DNA from: Alphaproteobacteria bacterium
Lineage (GTDB): Bacteria; Pseudomonadota; Alphaproteobacteria; Rhodobacterales; Rhodobacteraceae
Direction of reading: 5' to 3'
DNA length: 64,000 nt
NCBI GenBank assembly: GCA_030427145.1
Contig: JAUHWT010000011.1
Span: forward strand, 1 to 64,000
Below, piece by piece: positions 53,019 to 61,516 of the stretch (its first letter is position 1; every line of letters begins with the position of its first letter). The translations under genes were made by a program, and so were the position numbers. The notes under the pieces were generated by a model. That model was not told where the DNA came from. It ran no database searches and was given only the letters and a program-made list of their open reading frames with translations.

Positions 53019-54506
53019 TTACCCGAAATCGCCGCTGCCGCTGTTCTGGTAGTTTTTGATCAGGTTGGAGAAGCGCGTGAACTGGCCCTCGAAGGCGAGG
53101 TCGACGGTGCCGATGGGGCCGTGGCGCTGTTTGCCGATGATGACCTCGGCGCGGCCATGGAGTTTTTCCATTTCCTCCTGCCAGACGGCCATGGCGGCGA
53201 TGTCGTGGTCGCCGGGTTTCTCGCGTTCCTTGTAGTATTCCTCGCGGAAGATGAACATCACCACGTCCGCGTCCTGCTCGATGGAGCCGGATTCGCGCAG
53301 GTCGGAGAGCTGCGGGCGTTTGTCCTCGCGGCTTTCGACCTGGCGGGAGAGCTGGGAGAGGGCGATGACGGGGATGTGCAACTCCTTGGCGATTGCCTTT
53401 AAACCCTGCGTGATTTCGGAGACCTCCTGCACGCGGTTGTCGGATTTGGAGTTGGTGCCGCGGGCGAGCTGGAGGTAGTCGATGATCATCAGGTCAAGCC
53501 CGTGCTGGCGCTTGAGGCGGCGGGCACGGGCGGCGACGGTTGAAATCGGCAGGGCGGGCGTGTCGTCGATGTAGAGCGGGGCTTTTTCCAGTTCCTTGGC
53601 GGCCTCAAGGAAGCGGCGCATCTCGTCCTGCGTGAGGTTACCCTCGCGGATGTTCTGGGAGGGGATGCGGGCGGCTTCGGAGAGAACACGGGCGGCGAGC
53701 TGTTCGGCGGACATCTCGAGTGAGAAGAAACCGACGACGCCGCCTTCGACAGCGCCTTCGGTACCGTCCGGGCGAATGCCGCGTTTGTAGTTGCGGGCCA
53801 CGTTGAAGGCCACGTTGGTCGCGAGCGAGGTTTTACCCATGGAAGGCCGCGCGGCGAGGATCAGAAGGTCGGAGGGGTGGAAACCGCCGAGTTTCTCGTC
53901 GAGATCGTCGAGACCGGTGGGCAGGCCGGAGAGCCCGCCGTCGCGCTGATAGGCGGCATTCGTGACGTTGACGGCGTCGAACACTGCTTTCTGGAAGGAC
54001 TGGAAGCCCTGGTCGGTTTTGCCTTTTTCGCCAAGCTGGTAGAGTTCCTGCTCGGCCTTGACGATCAGGTCGGCGGCGTCGCTCTCGACCTCGATGCGGG
54101 AGGCGCGCTCGGAGATGTCCTGACCGATCAGGATCAGGTTGCGGCGGATCGCCAGGTCGTAGATGAGCTGGGCGTAATCCTTGACGGCGAAGAGCGAGAT
54201 CGCGGCCCCGGCAAGACGCACCAGATAGGAGGTGCCACCCACGGCCTGGAGGCCCTCGTCGCCCTCAAAAAACGCCTTGAGCGTGACCGGCGTGGCCAGG
54301 GTGTTTTTGCGGATGCGGTCGGAGGCGACTTCGAAAATCCGGGTGTGCAGGGGATCAAAGAAGTGTTCGGGCTTGATGATGGAGGCGATGCGGTCAAAGG
54401 CGTCGTTGTTGACCAGAAGGGCGCCGAGAAGGGCCTGTTCCGCCTCGATATTGCTGGGAAGGACGTTTGCCGCACCGTCCAGCGTGTCCGTGTTTCCGTC
54501 TGCCAT
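53019..54506 (-). CDS. dnaB: Replicative DNA helicase DnaB
   Basis: This 495-residue hexameric helicase unwinds DNA at the replication fork. The N-terminal domain (about residues 15-120; NIEAEQALLGALLVNNDAFD) binds primase. The RecA-like domain has Walker A AARPSMGKTSLATN, Walker B LMIIDYLQLARG and the arginine finger region. An insertion around RNYKRGIRPDGTEGAVEGG is seen in alphaproteobacterial DnaB. Length is normal for the group. Confidence 0.96.
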   Translation of the reverse strand: MADGNTDTLDGAANVLPSNIEAEQALLGALLVNNDAFDRIASIIKPEHFFDPLHTRIFEVASDRIRKNTLATPVTLKAFFEGDEGLQAVGGTSYLVRLAGAAISLFAVKDYAQLIYDLAIRRNLILIGQDISERASRIEVESDAADLIVKAEQELYQLGEKGKTDQGFQSFQKAVFDAVNVTNAAYQRDGGLSGLPTGLDDLDEKLGGFHPSDLLILAARPSMGKTSLATNVAFNVARNYKRGIRPDGTEGAVEGGVVGFFSLEMSAEQLAARVLSEAARIPSQNIREGNLTQDEMRRFLEAAKELEKAPLYIDDTPALPISTVAARARRLKRQHGLDLMIIDYLQLARGTNSKSDNRVQEVSEITQGLKAIAKELHIPVIALSQLSRQVESREDKRPQLSDLRESGSIEQDADVVMFIFREEYYKEREKPGDHDIAAMAVWQEEMEKLHGRAEVIIGKQRHGPIGTVDLAFEGQFTRFSNLIKNYQNSGSGDFG

Positions 54507-54652
54507 GTGTCTGCTCCTGTGCCAATCGGCAGTCTACCCTATTGTTTCGCGCGGCGCGCTTGTGGATAGTGGGGATACCGGTGACAAAACAACCTATTTT
54601 GTACGTTTGAGGCAAAATACCACAAGATAACCGGGACGGGAACGGAGGAAAC

Positions 54653-55360
54653 ATGAAAAACGATTCCGATGATACCGAGGACAGGGACACGGAAAACCGA
54701 TCGTTCAACTCGCCTGAGATTGGGGCTCTGGCCCATCTTTACCGGGGGGAGGTGTACCGCAGCACGCTTTGGAGGACACGTCTGGACCAGACGACCAACT
54801 GGGCGGTGGTGACGACGGGGCTGGCTCTGTCGCTGTCGTTTTCCGACCCGTTTGCCTCGTCCCTGCCGCTGATTCTGGTGGGGCTGATGGTGACGGCGTT
54901 TTTGATGTTCGAGGCGCGGCGCTACCGGTATTTCAATGTCTGGCGTGCGCGGTGCCGTCTGATGGAAACCGAGATGTACGGGCCGCTGCTGCGCGGACGG
55001 GACATGCGGATGGACGGGAAGTGGAACACGCTTCTGGCCGATGACTATATCCAGCCGAAATTCCATATCAGCTACGCCCGTGCCGTGGGGCGGCGGCTCA
55101 GGCGGAACTATGGCTATATACTTGCTATCCAGGCGGTGGCCTATTTCGGCAAGCTGGCGGTGCATCCCTCGGGCGTGGACAATGTCGAGCAGTTCCTGGA
55201 GCGGGCCGAGGTGGGACCGATCCCCGGCATTCTGGTGGTGCTGGGCGGGGTGATGTTTCACGGGACCTGGATCACCCTGGCCTGGACCACGTGGCGGATC
55301 GAGAAGCGCGCGCGGGCCGAGAGGGCGCGGGAAGGGCGGCAGCTGATCGCGATTGCCTAA
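54653..55360 (+). CDS. DUF2270 family membrane protein
   Basis: This 235-residue protein matches DUF2270: an N-terminal charged segment, then EIGALAHLYRGEVYRSTLWRTRLDQTTNWAV and two close membrane helices (about residues 60-95), EARRYRYFNVWRARCRLMETE, and a final helix near 195-220. Function is unknown. GGAACGGAGGAAAC precedes the ATG. It is divergent from dnaB with a 146-bp gap that holds both promoters. Confidence 0.85.
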   Translation: MKNDSDDTEDRDTENRSFNSPEIGALAHLYRGEVYRSTLWRTRLDQTTNWAVVTTGLALSLSFSDPFASSLPLILVGLMVTAFLMFEARRYRYFNVWRARCRLMETEMYGPLLRGRDMRMDGKWNTLLADDYIQPKFHISYARAVGRRLRRNYGYILAIQAVAYFGKLAVHPSGVDNVEQFLERAEVGPIPGILVVLGGVMFHGTWITLAWTTWRIEKRARAERAREGRQLIAIA

Positions 55361-55444
55361 ACCGGCGTGAGGGTTTCGCTGGGGTTTCCCGGTTTTGCCA
55401 TGTAGGTGGCTGGGAGGGAATTCGGATCACCGGGGGACAGGTCC

Positions 55445-56335
55445 ATGAAAATTGCCGCGTTCGTTGTGTGTGCCGCGATGGCGGTGCCGGGGCTGGTGCT
55501 CGCCGCACCGGGATATGTGCGGCTGAAGGATCAGGCGCGTGCGGAGCGGCCCATTTCGCTGTCGGTGTGGTATCCGGCGCAGGCAGAGGCGACGGAGGAT
55601 GTTGGCGGAAACGCGGTTTTTGAGGGCACACCTGCGGCGGCTGGGGCGGAGTTGCCCGCGGGGCCGTTGCCTCTGGTGATCCTGTCCCATGGTGGGTTGC
55701 GGTCAGCGGATGATTCCGGTGCCTGGCTGGCGGCAGGGCTGGCCGAGACGGGCGCGGTGGTGGTTGAGGTTTCCGCGCCGCGCATCGAGACCGGTGCGGA
55801 GGCGGCTGCTGAGATTGCGGCGCGGCCGGGTGATATAAGGCGCGCGGTGGACGTAACGCTGGACCATGCCGACTGGGCCGAACGGATCGACACGGACAGG
55901 ATCGCGGTTGTTGGGTTTGCGCTGGGCGGGACGGCGGCGCTGGCGGTGGCGGGCGCGGAGGTCGATGCCGCGGCGATTGCGGGGGCCTGCGCGCCGGGCG
56001 GCATGGGCAGCCCGGACTGTGATTGGCTTGCCGGGCAGGGGGCGTCCCTGGAGGGGTTCGCTTTGGCGGAGGCGCGGGATGAGCGGTTTGGGGCGGCTGT
56101 CGCGATTGCGCCGGAGTATGCCGGGGCGCTGGGTGGCGCGGATGCGCCGGCGCGGGTGGTGACGCTGGATGATGGCATGACGCTTTTTGACGCGTTTCCG
56201 GTCTGTACCGGGCGCGCACCGGAGATCCTGGGCGAGGGAGCCGTGATCTGCGGTGCGTCGGAGGAGGCGCGACGGGCGGCGCATGAGCGCATTTTCGATG
56301 CGGTCTCCGGGTTTCTGGCGGAGACCTGGGACTGA
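55445..56335 (+). CDS. Alpha/beta-hydrolase-fold protein lacking the nucleophile serine
   Basis: This 296-residue exported protein has a Sec signal peptide (residues 1-20, KIAAFVVCAAMAVPGLVLAA). The layout resembles secreted dienelactone-hydrolase-like proteins (LKDQARAERPISLSVWYPA, LVILSHGGLRS). The nucleophile elbow reads GFALGG, with Ala159 where Ser is expected. The segment that usually holds the catalytic His (GHFxFL-like) reads DGMTLFDAF. Both changes suggest a pseudoenzyme or binding protein. GGGGGACAGG lies upstream. It ends 13 bp before the convergent SRPBCC gene. Confidence 0.78.
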   Translation: MKIAAFVVCAAMAVPGLVLAAPGYVRLKDQARAERPISLSVWYPAQAEATEDVGGNAVFEGTPAAAGAELPAGPLPLVILSHGGLRSADDSGAWLAAGLAETGAVVVEVSAPRIETGAEAAAEIAARPGDIRRAVDVTLDHADWAERIDTDRIAVVGFALGGTAALAVAGAEVDAAAIAGACAPGGMGSPDCDWLAGQGASLEGFALAEARDERFGAAVAIAPEYAGALGGADAPARVVTLDDGMTLFDAFPVCTGRAPEILGEGAVICGASEEARRAAHERIFDAVSGFLAETWD

Positions 56336-56348
56336 GCGGGCTGACTGG

Positions 56349-56876
56349 TCAGGTCAGGGGCCAGTTTTTGACGCGCTGTTTTCGTTTGGCAAAAAGGGCG
56401 ATGACCGGAGCCATCAGGACCATAAGGCGGCCGCTGATCGCGGGACGGCCGGTTTCGCAGACGGATTTGAGGTTGGAGGCGATGTACCGCTGGCCGCCTT
56501 TCATCTGCTTGAGAAGCTCGCTGCCCTCGACCGCGTTTTCGATGACAAGTTCAAATTCGGTGCCGCCGTCTTTCTCCCGTAGATTGTAGGTGACCTGGCA
56601 GGGCGGCTCATCGATACTGGTCATCCGAAAGGTGTGGGCGTAGCAGGTGGGCGGATCAAACCGCAGAACCTCGCCCACGACCATGGCGATTTTGCGGTTG
56701 GGATGAACCATCCGCATTTTTGCGTTTTCCCTCAGACCGTTCTCCGTTTCGCAGATGGCGCCGAAGAAGAAGGGCAGGACCTTGTCCGTAGCGACGAGCG
56801 TGGACCAGACCGTGTCGATTGGGGCGTGGATGAATGTGCGGTTTATGATGGGCGCGGCATGGGTGGGTTCAGTCAC
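56349..56876 (-). CDS. SRPBCC (AHSA1/START-like) domain protein
   Basis: This 175-residue protein has the AHSA1 lipid-binding-like fold: NRTFIHAPIDTVWSTLVATDKV at the N-terminus, MVVGEVLRFDPPTCYAHTF and TEFELVIENAVEGSE later. It ends with a hydrophobic patch and KRKQRVKNWPLT. The start is a GTG at 56876 that overlaps the ArsR stop (GTGACTGA) with AGGGA upstream; the open frame continues 29 codons further up inside arsR but is not credible as coding. ArsR-SRPBCC pairs are a common two-gene unit. Confidence 0.85.
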   Translation of the reverse strand: MTEPTHAAPIINRTFIHAPIDTVWSTLVATDKVLPFFFGAICETENGLRENAKMRMVHPNRKIAMVVGEVLRFDPPTCYAHTFRMTSIDEPPCQVTYNLREKDGGTEFELVIENAVEGSELLKQMKGGQRYIASNLKSVCETGRPAISGRLMVLMAPVIALFAKRKQRVKNWPLT

Positions 56877-57225
56877 TGTCGGTATCCCTGTTCCGGCCGG
56901 TTGCGGCCTCTGCGATTTGTTTGATGAGGGTGACCCGCTCCGACCAGCAGGTGCTGTATTCATCGGTCCAGCGGTTGTGAATTTCCTGGATCGGAACGGC
57001 GTTGAGGAAGAGTTTGCGGCTGCGGCCCTCCCGGCGGCTGATGATAAGACCGGCTTTTTCGAGGACCGTGAGGTGGTTCATCACGGCGATGCGGCTGACA
57101 TCGAATTTTGCCGCCAGCGCACCAACGGAAAGACCGGGGCAGTCGCGGACGTGGTCCATGATCTGTCGCCGGGTGGTGTGGGCGAGGGCGTGAAAAACAC
57201 CGTCCATGTCGTCATTGGTAATCAT
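56869..57225 (-). CDS. ArsR-family transcriptional regulator
   Basis: This 118-residue winged-helix protein (VFHALAHTTRRQIMDHVRD, then LAAKFDVSRIAVMNHLTVLEKAGLI) binds DNA in the SRPBCC-associated ArsR group. No arsenic-type cysteine metal site (CxC) is present in helix 3. The start codon lies inside a 28-bp palindrome, and no Shine-Dalgarno sequence is visible upstream, so the mRNA may be leaderless and self-repressed. It is co-transcribed with the SRPBCC gene. Confidence 0.88.
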   Translation of the reverse strand: MITNDDMDGVFHALAHTTRRQIMDHVRDCPGLSVGALAAKFDVSRIAVMNHLTVLEKAGLIISRREGRSRKLFLNAVPIQEIHNRWTDEYSTCWSERVTLIKQIAEAATGRNRDTDSD

Positions 57226-57247
57226 GTAATTACATAATTACATGATT
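57220..57247. promoter_or_regulatory. 28-bp palindrome over the arsR start codon
   Basis: Arms AATCATGTAATTA (57220-57232) and TAATTACATGATT (57235-57247) pair perfectly around CA. The arsR ATG (57223-57225, minus strand) lies within one arm. Such AT-rich inverted repeats are typical ArsR/SmtB operators; autoregulation is inferred. Confidence 0.72.
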
Positions 57248-57560
57248 GGGATTCGCGCAAGGGAATTTTGGCGGGTGGGCAGGCGGGCTGGTGCCATGGC
57301 GGCCGGGATAACCTTTTGTTTAGGTACAGTTGTAAATTAACCCGCAGTATAAAAAGCGGCTTTGGTTTGAAGTTACTTTGGTTTTATGTGTTCGAATAAA
57401 GTTGATGCGCGTAACTTTTTTGTTTGGCCTGATAAATCATGGTCCCGTCAGATAATTATCACTTGTTACGGGAACAGTTTATATGTGCGTCACCTGCATG
57501 CTTGGCGGATCGTCTCTCTCGGATGTTCAGCTTTCGGTTTTTCACCAGGAGGGCGGCATT
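57248..57560. promoter_or_regulatory. AT-rich intergenic region upstream of RTX gene
   Basis: No gene is certain here. The part at 57320-57480 is clearly more AT-rich than average and probably holds the RTX promoter. The RTX frame is open upstream to an ATG at 57483, so part of this stretch may be coding. Confidence 0.45.
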
Positions 57561-58286
57561 ATGGGCAGTGTCTCCCAGGTTCACTGGGATGAGACGACGC
57601 TGACCTTTAGTCTGAATGGTTCGTTGAGTGGCTCCAAAATCGACCTGCGGTTCGGGAAGGATTTGGTGTCGAATGATGACACGCCGGATATGGAAGTCTC
57701 GCCCATGGTCGAGATGGTCAGCCGGGTTCTGGACAATGCGGTCGGTGGCGCGGAAAATGACGTGCTGATCGGGAACTTCAAGGCCAATGCCCTGGCCGGA
57801 GGAGCGGGCAATGACAGGCTGCAGGGCGAGGATGGCGATGACCTGCTGCTTGGCGAAGGCGGAAATGACCGTCTGTTCGGCGGAGCCGGTGACGACAGCC
57901 TCGAGGGTGGCGAGGGCCGGGATGTGCTGGTCGGCGGCGAAGGCGATGACGAATTCATCTTCGCCGAGGAAACGGACAGCTTCGGGCGGGGTTCCTTTGA
58001 TCGCATCAAAGGCGTGGACGGTGTTGGCGAGGAGGGTGGTGACGTCATCAACCTCGACGGCATTGATGCCAACAGCGCGGTGGATGGTGACCAGAGCTTT
58101 GACTTTGTTGACGCGGACCGGGCTGACACGTCACAGGCGGGACTGCTTTGGGTTGTGGAAGCCAGGGGCGGGAAAAGCAAGCTGCTCGGGACGACCGATG
58201 ATGACGCCGGCGTGGATTTCACCGTGATCCTGCGCGACGGCGATACCCTAGCGTCGGACTATACGGCGGACGATTTTATTCTGTAG
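57561..58286 (+). CDS. RTX-type calcium-binding protein, probable type I secretion substrate
   Basis: This protein has 241 residues from the ATG at 57561, chosen because AGGAGG lies eight bases before it. A longer start at 57483 would add 26 residues beginning MCVTC. The middle holds about six GGxGxDxLx-type nonapeptides (GGAGNDRLQ, GEDGDDLLL, GEGGNDRLF, GGAGDDSLE, GGEGRDVLV, GGEGDDEFIF) that form a Ca2+-binding beta-roll. The acidic C-terminus ending DYTADDFIL has the hydrophobic end usual for type I secretion signals. No protease domain or transporter is adjacent. Function is unknown. Confidence 0.8.
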   Translation: MGSVSQVHWDETTLTFSLNGSLSGSKIDLRFGKDLVSNDDTPDMEVSPMVEMVSRVLDNAVGGAENDVLIGNFKANALAGGAGNDRLQGEDGDDLLLGEGGNDRLFGGAGDDSLEGGEGRDVLVGGEGDDEFIFAEETDSFGRGSFDRIKGVDGVGEEGGDVINLDGIDANSAVDGDQSFDFVDADRADTSQAGLLWVVEARGGKSKLLGTTDDDAGVDFTVILRDGDTLASDYTADDFIL

Positions 58287-58316
58287 CGTCAGGGGGGGGG
58301 ACGCCCTTCCGGGATC

Positions 58317-58346
58317 AAAAAAACCTCCTGCGGTGTGCGCAGGAGG
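58317..58346 (-). terminator. Rho-independent terminator of rpsF-rpsR-rplI
   Basis: On the minus strand, CCTCCTGCG and CGCAGGAGG form a perfect 9-bp stem with a 5-base loop, followed by seven T residues (58317-58323 read in reverse). It lies 63 bp after the rplI stop. Confidence 0.9.
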
Positions 58347-58408
58347 GTTTGGTGTGAGTATCGCAATACCGCGCGGGTTTTGTGGCCCGCGCAGTTTTCG
58401 GACTGAGA

Positions 58409-59041
58409 TCAGTCCTCGTCCTCATCGGCTGCCTCGGCCACGTCGGGCTGGGGCGTGCTGCCGCCGCTTTCGTCGTCATCGTTGGCCGCGCCGCCGATGT
58501 CGTCGAAGAGTTCCTGTATGTCGAATTCAGCTTCGGCATCAGCCTCGGCCTGCAGATCCTGGATGGATTTACCGGAGGCCTGAAGTTCGGCTTCCTCGGC
58601 GCTGCGGGCGACGTTGATGGTGATGTGCGTGTCGACTTCCGGGTGCAGAACAACGGAAACCCTGTGCAGGCCGAGCTCCTTGATCGGCTGGTCCAGAACG
58701 ATCTGGCGCCGGTCGACGGAGAAGCCTGCCTCGGTGGCCGAATCCGCGATGTCGCGGGTGGTCACGGAGCCGTAGAGTGCGCCACCGTCGGAGGCGGAGC
58801 GAATCACGATGAAGCTTTCGCCGTCGAGTTTGGCGGCGACGCCTTCGGCTTCCTTCTTCTGCTCGAGGTTGCGGGCCTCAAGCTGGGCGCGCTGTTCCTC
58901 GAAGCGTTTCAGGTTGGCTTCGCTGGAGCGGAGCGCCTTGCCCTGGGGCAGGAGAAAGTTGCGGGCGTAGCCGTCCTTGACGCTGACCACGTCACCCATC
59001 TGGCCGAGCTTGGCGACCCGTTCGAGAAGTACTACTTCCAT
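58409..59041 (-). CDS. rplI: 50S ribosomal protein L9
   Basis: This 210-residue protein binds 23S rRNA at the base of the L1 stalk. It starts [32 protein letters not shown], nearly invariant in L9. The length exceeds the usual 150 because of an acidic tail of about 60 residues (ending in AADEDED), a feature of this branch of alphaproteobacteria. It follows rpsR by 11 bp. Confidence 0.96.
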   Translation of the reverse strand: MEVVLLERVAKLGQMGDVVSVKDGYARNFLLPQGKALRSSEANLKRFEEQRAQLEARNLEQKKEAEGVAAKLDGESFIVIRSASDGGALYGSVTTRDIADSATEAGFSVDRRQIVLDQPIKELGLHRVSVVLHPEVDTHITINVARSAEEAELQASGKSIQDLQAEADAEAEFDIQELFDDIGGAANDDDESGGSTPQPDVAEAADEDED

Positions 59042-59052
59042 GTCGGTCTCCC

Positions 59053-59280
59053 TTATTTTACGGCGTAGGGCAGAAGGGCGAGGAAACGCGCGCGCTTGAT
59101 GGCCCGTGCGAGTTCACGCTGCTTCTTGGAGGATACGGCGGTGATGCGCGAGGGCACGATCTTGCCGCGTTCGGAAATGTAGCGCTGCAGCAGCTTTACA
59201 TCCTTGTAGTCGATTTTCGGTGCGTTCTGACCTGAGAAAGGGCAGGACTTCCGACGGCGGAAAAACGGTCTGTTTGCCAT
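59053..59280 (-). CDS. rpsR: 30S ribosomal protein S18
   Basis: This 75-residue protein partners S6 on the small-subunit platform. It carries [20 protein letters not shown] and [29 protein letters not shown], the family signature. It lies between rpsF and rplI with short gaps. Confidence 0.96.
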   Translation of the reverse strand: MANRPFFRRRKSCPFSGQNAPKIDYKDVKLLQRYISERGKIVPSRITAVSSKKQRELARAIKRARFLALLPYAVK

Positions 59281-59302
59281 TGGTTATGCTCCTTTGTTCA
59301 GA

Positions 59303-59668
59303 TCAGTCGCGACGCGGGCGGCGGGGGCCACGGTCGTCACGGCTGTTTTTGGACTGGATGACCGCGGAGGGGCCTTCCTCGTGTTCACGGACCTTGATGG
59401 TCATGACACGCATCACGTCGTCATGAATGCCCATGAGGCGTTCCATTTCCTGCACGGCCGGTGCCGGTGCGTCGGATTTGACGAAGGCGTAGTGGCCCTT
59501 GCGGTTTTTGTTGATCTTGTAGGCCATGGTTTTCAGGCCCCAGTACTCGGTGTCGACGACCGAGCCACCATTGTCCGTCAGGACCTGGCCGAAATGTTCG
59601 ATCAGACCTTCGGCCTGCGCGTTGGAAATATCCTGGCGCGCAATGAATACATGCTCATAGAGAGCCAT
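59303..59668 (-). CDS. rpsF: 30S ribosomal protein S6
   Basis: This 121-residue protein starts [23 protein letters not shown] and contains [26 protein letters not shown], typical of S6. The C-terminal tail is basic and Arg-rich. It is first in the rpsF-rpsR-rplI operon. Confidence 0.96.
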   Translation of the reverse strand: MALYEHVFIARQDISNAQAEGLIEHFGQVLTDNGGSVVDTEYWGLKTMAYKINKNRKGHYAFVKSDAPAPAVQEMERLMGIHDDVMRVMTIKVREHEEGPSAVIQSKNSRDDRGPRRPRRD

Positions 59669-59998
59669 ATGCTACTCGCTTTTTCCGGCGGGCTTCAAAA
59701 GGGAACCTGCAAGCCCTCCGGTTCCATACGAGAGGCCGCGCGTGAATGCCTTTGGAGGGATGGCGCCTTTTACGGGTTTTGCGGTGGAATGCAAGGGGGG
59801 ATGGGCCGGTTCCGCCCGGGCTCCACCGCGATGGTTAACCATGTGTGGGGGCGTTGGATTTTTGGGTGCGATATCAACTTGTATACCAGTCTCCAATTCC
59901 GTATCGTTTTGGTGTGGCCCCGAAAAAGGGGGTGCGTAAATCGCCCGGCAGAGGCGGACTGGCCGTTGACGGGCTGACGAATTGGGAGGAATTTTAAG
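59669..59998. promoter_or_regulatory. Divergent region rpsF/tctC with two palindromes
   Basis: No gene is seen. A perfect 12-bp palindrome ATGGTTAACCAT lies at 59831-59842. TTGTATACCA at 59879-59888 fits the TNGT-N-ACNA pattern of FCD-type GntR regulators, which often control such transporters, but no GntR gene is in the window. GGGAGGA before 59999 is the tctC ribosome binding site. Confidence 0.5.
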
Positions 59999-60985
59999 TT
60001 GAACAGACGAACTGGGCTGAAGTTTGCCGGCGTTGCGCTGGCGGCGTTCGGGATGATTGCGTCGGTGGCACCGGCACAGGCCGAATACCCCGAGCGGCCG
60101 ATCACCTTTATCGTACCCTGGGGTGCGGGTGGTGGCACGGATGCGGTGGGCCGCATTTTGGGCTCGCTGCTGGAGGCTGATCTGGGACAGCCCGTAAACG
60201 TGGTGAACCGCACCGGTGGGTCCGGTGTTGTCGGGCACAGCGCAATCGCAACTGCGGCGCCGGATGGTTACACCATTGGCATGGCCACCGTTGAGGTTGC
60301 CATGATGCATCACGTGGGCCTGACCGATCTGACATATGAGGATTATACGGTTCTGGCGCAGGTCAATATTGATCCCGGCGGGCTGATGGTTCGGGCGGAT
60401 TCGCCCTATCAGACGGCGGCTGAGCTGCTTGAGGCGATCAAGAACGGTGAGGATGGCGAGTTTAAGGGCTCCGGCACCGGGCAGGGTGGCATCTGGCATC
60501 TGGGTCAGGCCGGATGGATGCTGGCTGAAGGCGTGGACACGGCGAAATCGCCATGGGTTCCGTCCCAGGGGTCTGCTCCGGCTCTCCAGGACATGGTTGC
60601 CGGTGGCGTGGATTACGTGACCTCGTCGCTGCCCGAGGGGCGTGCGCTGATCGATGCCGGTGAGGTTCGGGCGCTTGCGACCATGGGTGCGGAGCGCCTG
60701 GCGATCTTCCCCGACGTGCCGACACTGGCCGAGGCCACCGGCACCGACTGGACCGTGGGTGCATGGCGCATGGTGGCCGGTCCGGCCGGACTGCCCGATG
60801 AGGTGGTGGACGTGCTGATCCCCGCGCTTGAGCGTGCCTACAACTCCGATGAGTACCGCGAGTTCATGGAAGGTCGCGGTCTGGGCATGGTGTGGCGTGC
60901 CGGTGAGGACGCCAAAGCCTTCATGGCCAAATCCGATGAGGATTTCGGCAAGGTGATGTCCGCCGCCGGTCTGAGCGACGGCTGA
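59999..60985 (+). CDS. tctC: Tripartite tricarboxylate transporter substrate-binding protein (TctC)
   Basis: This 328-residue periplasmic receptor has a signal peptide ending PAQAE near residue 29. It shows the Bug/TctC fold: YPERPITFIVPWGAGGGTDAVGR, the beta-loop NRTGGSGVVGHS and FPDVPTLAEATG. The start is a TTG with GGGAGGA nine bases upstream. The substrate, probably a carboxylate, cannot be told from sequence. A hairpin downstream may keep it more abundant than the membrane subunits. Confidence 0.93.
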   Translation: MNRRTGLKFAGVALAAFGMIASVAPAQAEYPERPITFIVPWGAGGGTDAVGRILGSLLEADLGQPVNVVNRTGGSGVVGHSAIATAAPDGYTIGMATVEVAMMHHVGLTDLTYEDYTVLAQVNIDPGGLMVRADSPYQTAAELLEAIKNGEDGEFKGSGTGQGGIWHLGQAGWMLAEGVDTAKSPWVPSQGSAPALQDMVAGGVDYVTSSLPEGRALIDAGEVRALATMGAERLAIFPDVPTLAEATGTDWTVGAWRMVAGPAGLPDEVVDVLIPALERAYNSDEYREFMEGRGLGMVWRAGEDAKAFMAKSDEDFGKVMSAAGLSDG

Positions 60986-60994
60986 TGGTGAAAC

Positions 60995-61023
60995 GCCCCG
61001 GGGCCGTGTGCTCCGGGGCTTTT
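60995..61023 (+). terminator. Intra-operon hairpin between tctC and tctB
   Basis: GCCCCGG (60995-61001) and CCGGGGC (61013-61019) pair and are followed by TTTT. Partial terminators after binding-protein genes are a known way to lower downstream membrane-subunit expression; that role is inferred. Confidence 0.6.
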
Positions 61024-61036
61024 CGGAGGGGTTTTC

Positions 61037-61513
61037 GTGCAGGTTGGTGACGCGGTATCCGGCGTCTTTTTCGTTCTTTTGGCGTGTCTCGTATTCTGGC
61101 TGACGAAGGATTTCCGCGTCATGCCGGGCCAGAATTACGGCGCCTCGTTTTTCCCGCGCACCATTGCGGTCTGCATGGGGCTGATGGGTCTGCTGCTCGT
61201 GCTGCGCGGTATGCGGGCGCATGGGGCGTTTCGCGTGACGCCGGGGGACTGGCTGCGGTCAGGTCAGCATGTGGTCAGTTTTCTGCTGATCGTGGGTGTG
61301 CTGGTTTTCTATATCCTGATGTCCGACACGCTCGGATTTCTGATCACCGGGTTTGTGAGCCTGCTGGTTCTGCTTCTGTGGCTGCGCGGGACCGCACACT
61401 GGATGCAGGCGGTGATTGTGTCAGTGGTTTGCGTGCTGGGCATGCAGCTGTTTTTTGGTGAGTTTCTCCGGGTGCCTCTGCCTTGGGGGATTTTGCAACC
61501 GGTGGCGTGGTAG
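61037..61513 (+). CDS. tctB: Tripartite tricarboxylate transporter small membrane subunit (TctB)
   Basis: This 158-residue protein has four predicted membrane helices and the TctB pattern (SGVFFVLLACLVFWLT, then GASFFPRTIAVCMGLMGLLLVLRG). It starts at a GTG with GGAGGGG upstream. It follows the attenuator hairpin and precedes tctA by 3 bp. Confidence 0.9.
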   Translation: MQVGDAVSGVFFVLLACLVFWLTKDFRVMPGQNYGASFFPRTIAVCMGLMGLLLVLRGMRAHGAFRVTPGDWLRSGQHVVSFLLIVGVLVFYILMSDTLGFLITGFVSLLVLLLWLRGTAHWMQAVIVSVVCVLGMQLFFGEFLRVPLPWGILQPVAW

Positions 61514-61516
61514 GTC

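Noticed and set aside
58291-58300. Run of about nine G residues after the RTX gene
   Set aside because: It lies after the stop codon and so has no coding effect; it may be a homopolymer sequencing error rather than a phase-variable tract.
59672-61222. 516-codon minus-strand frame
   Set aside because: It is antisense to tctC and tctB, which have clear family motifs, and has no recognisable domain.
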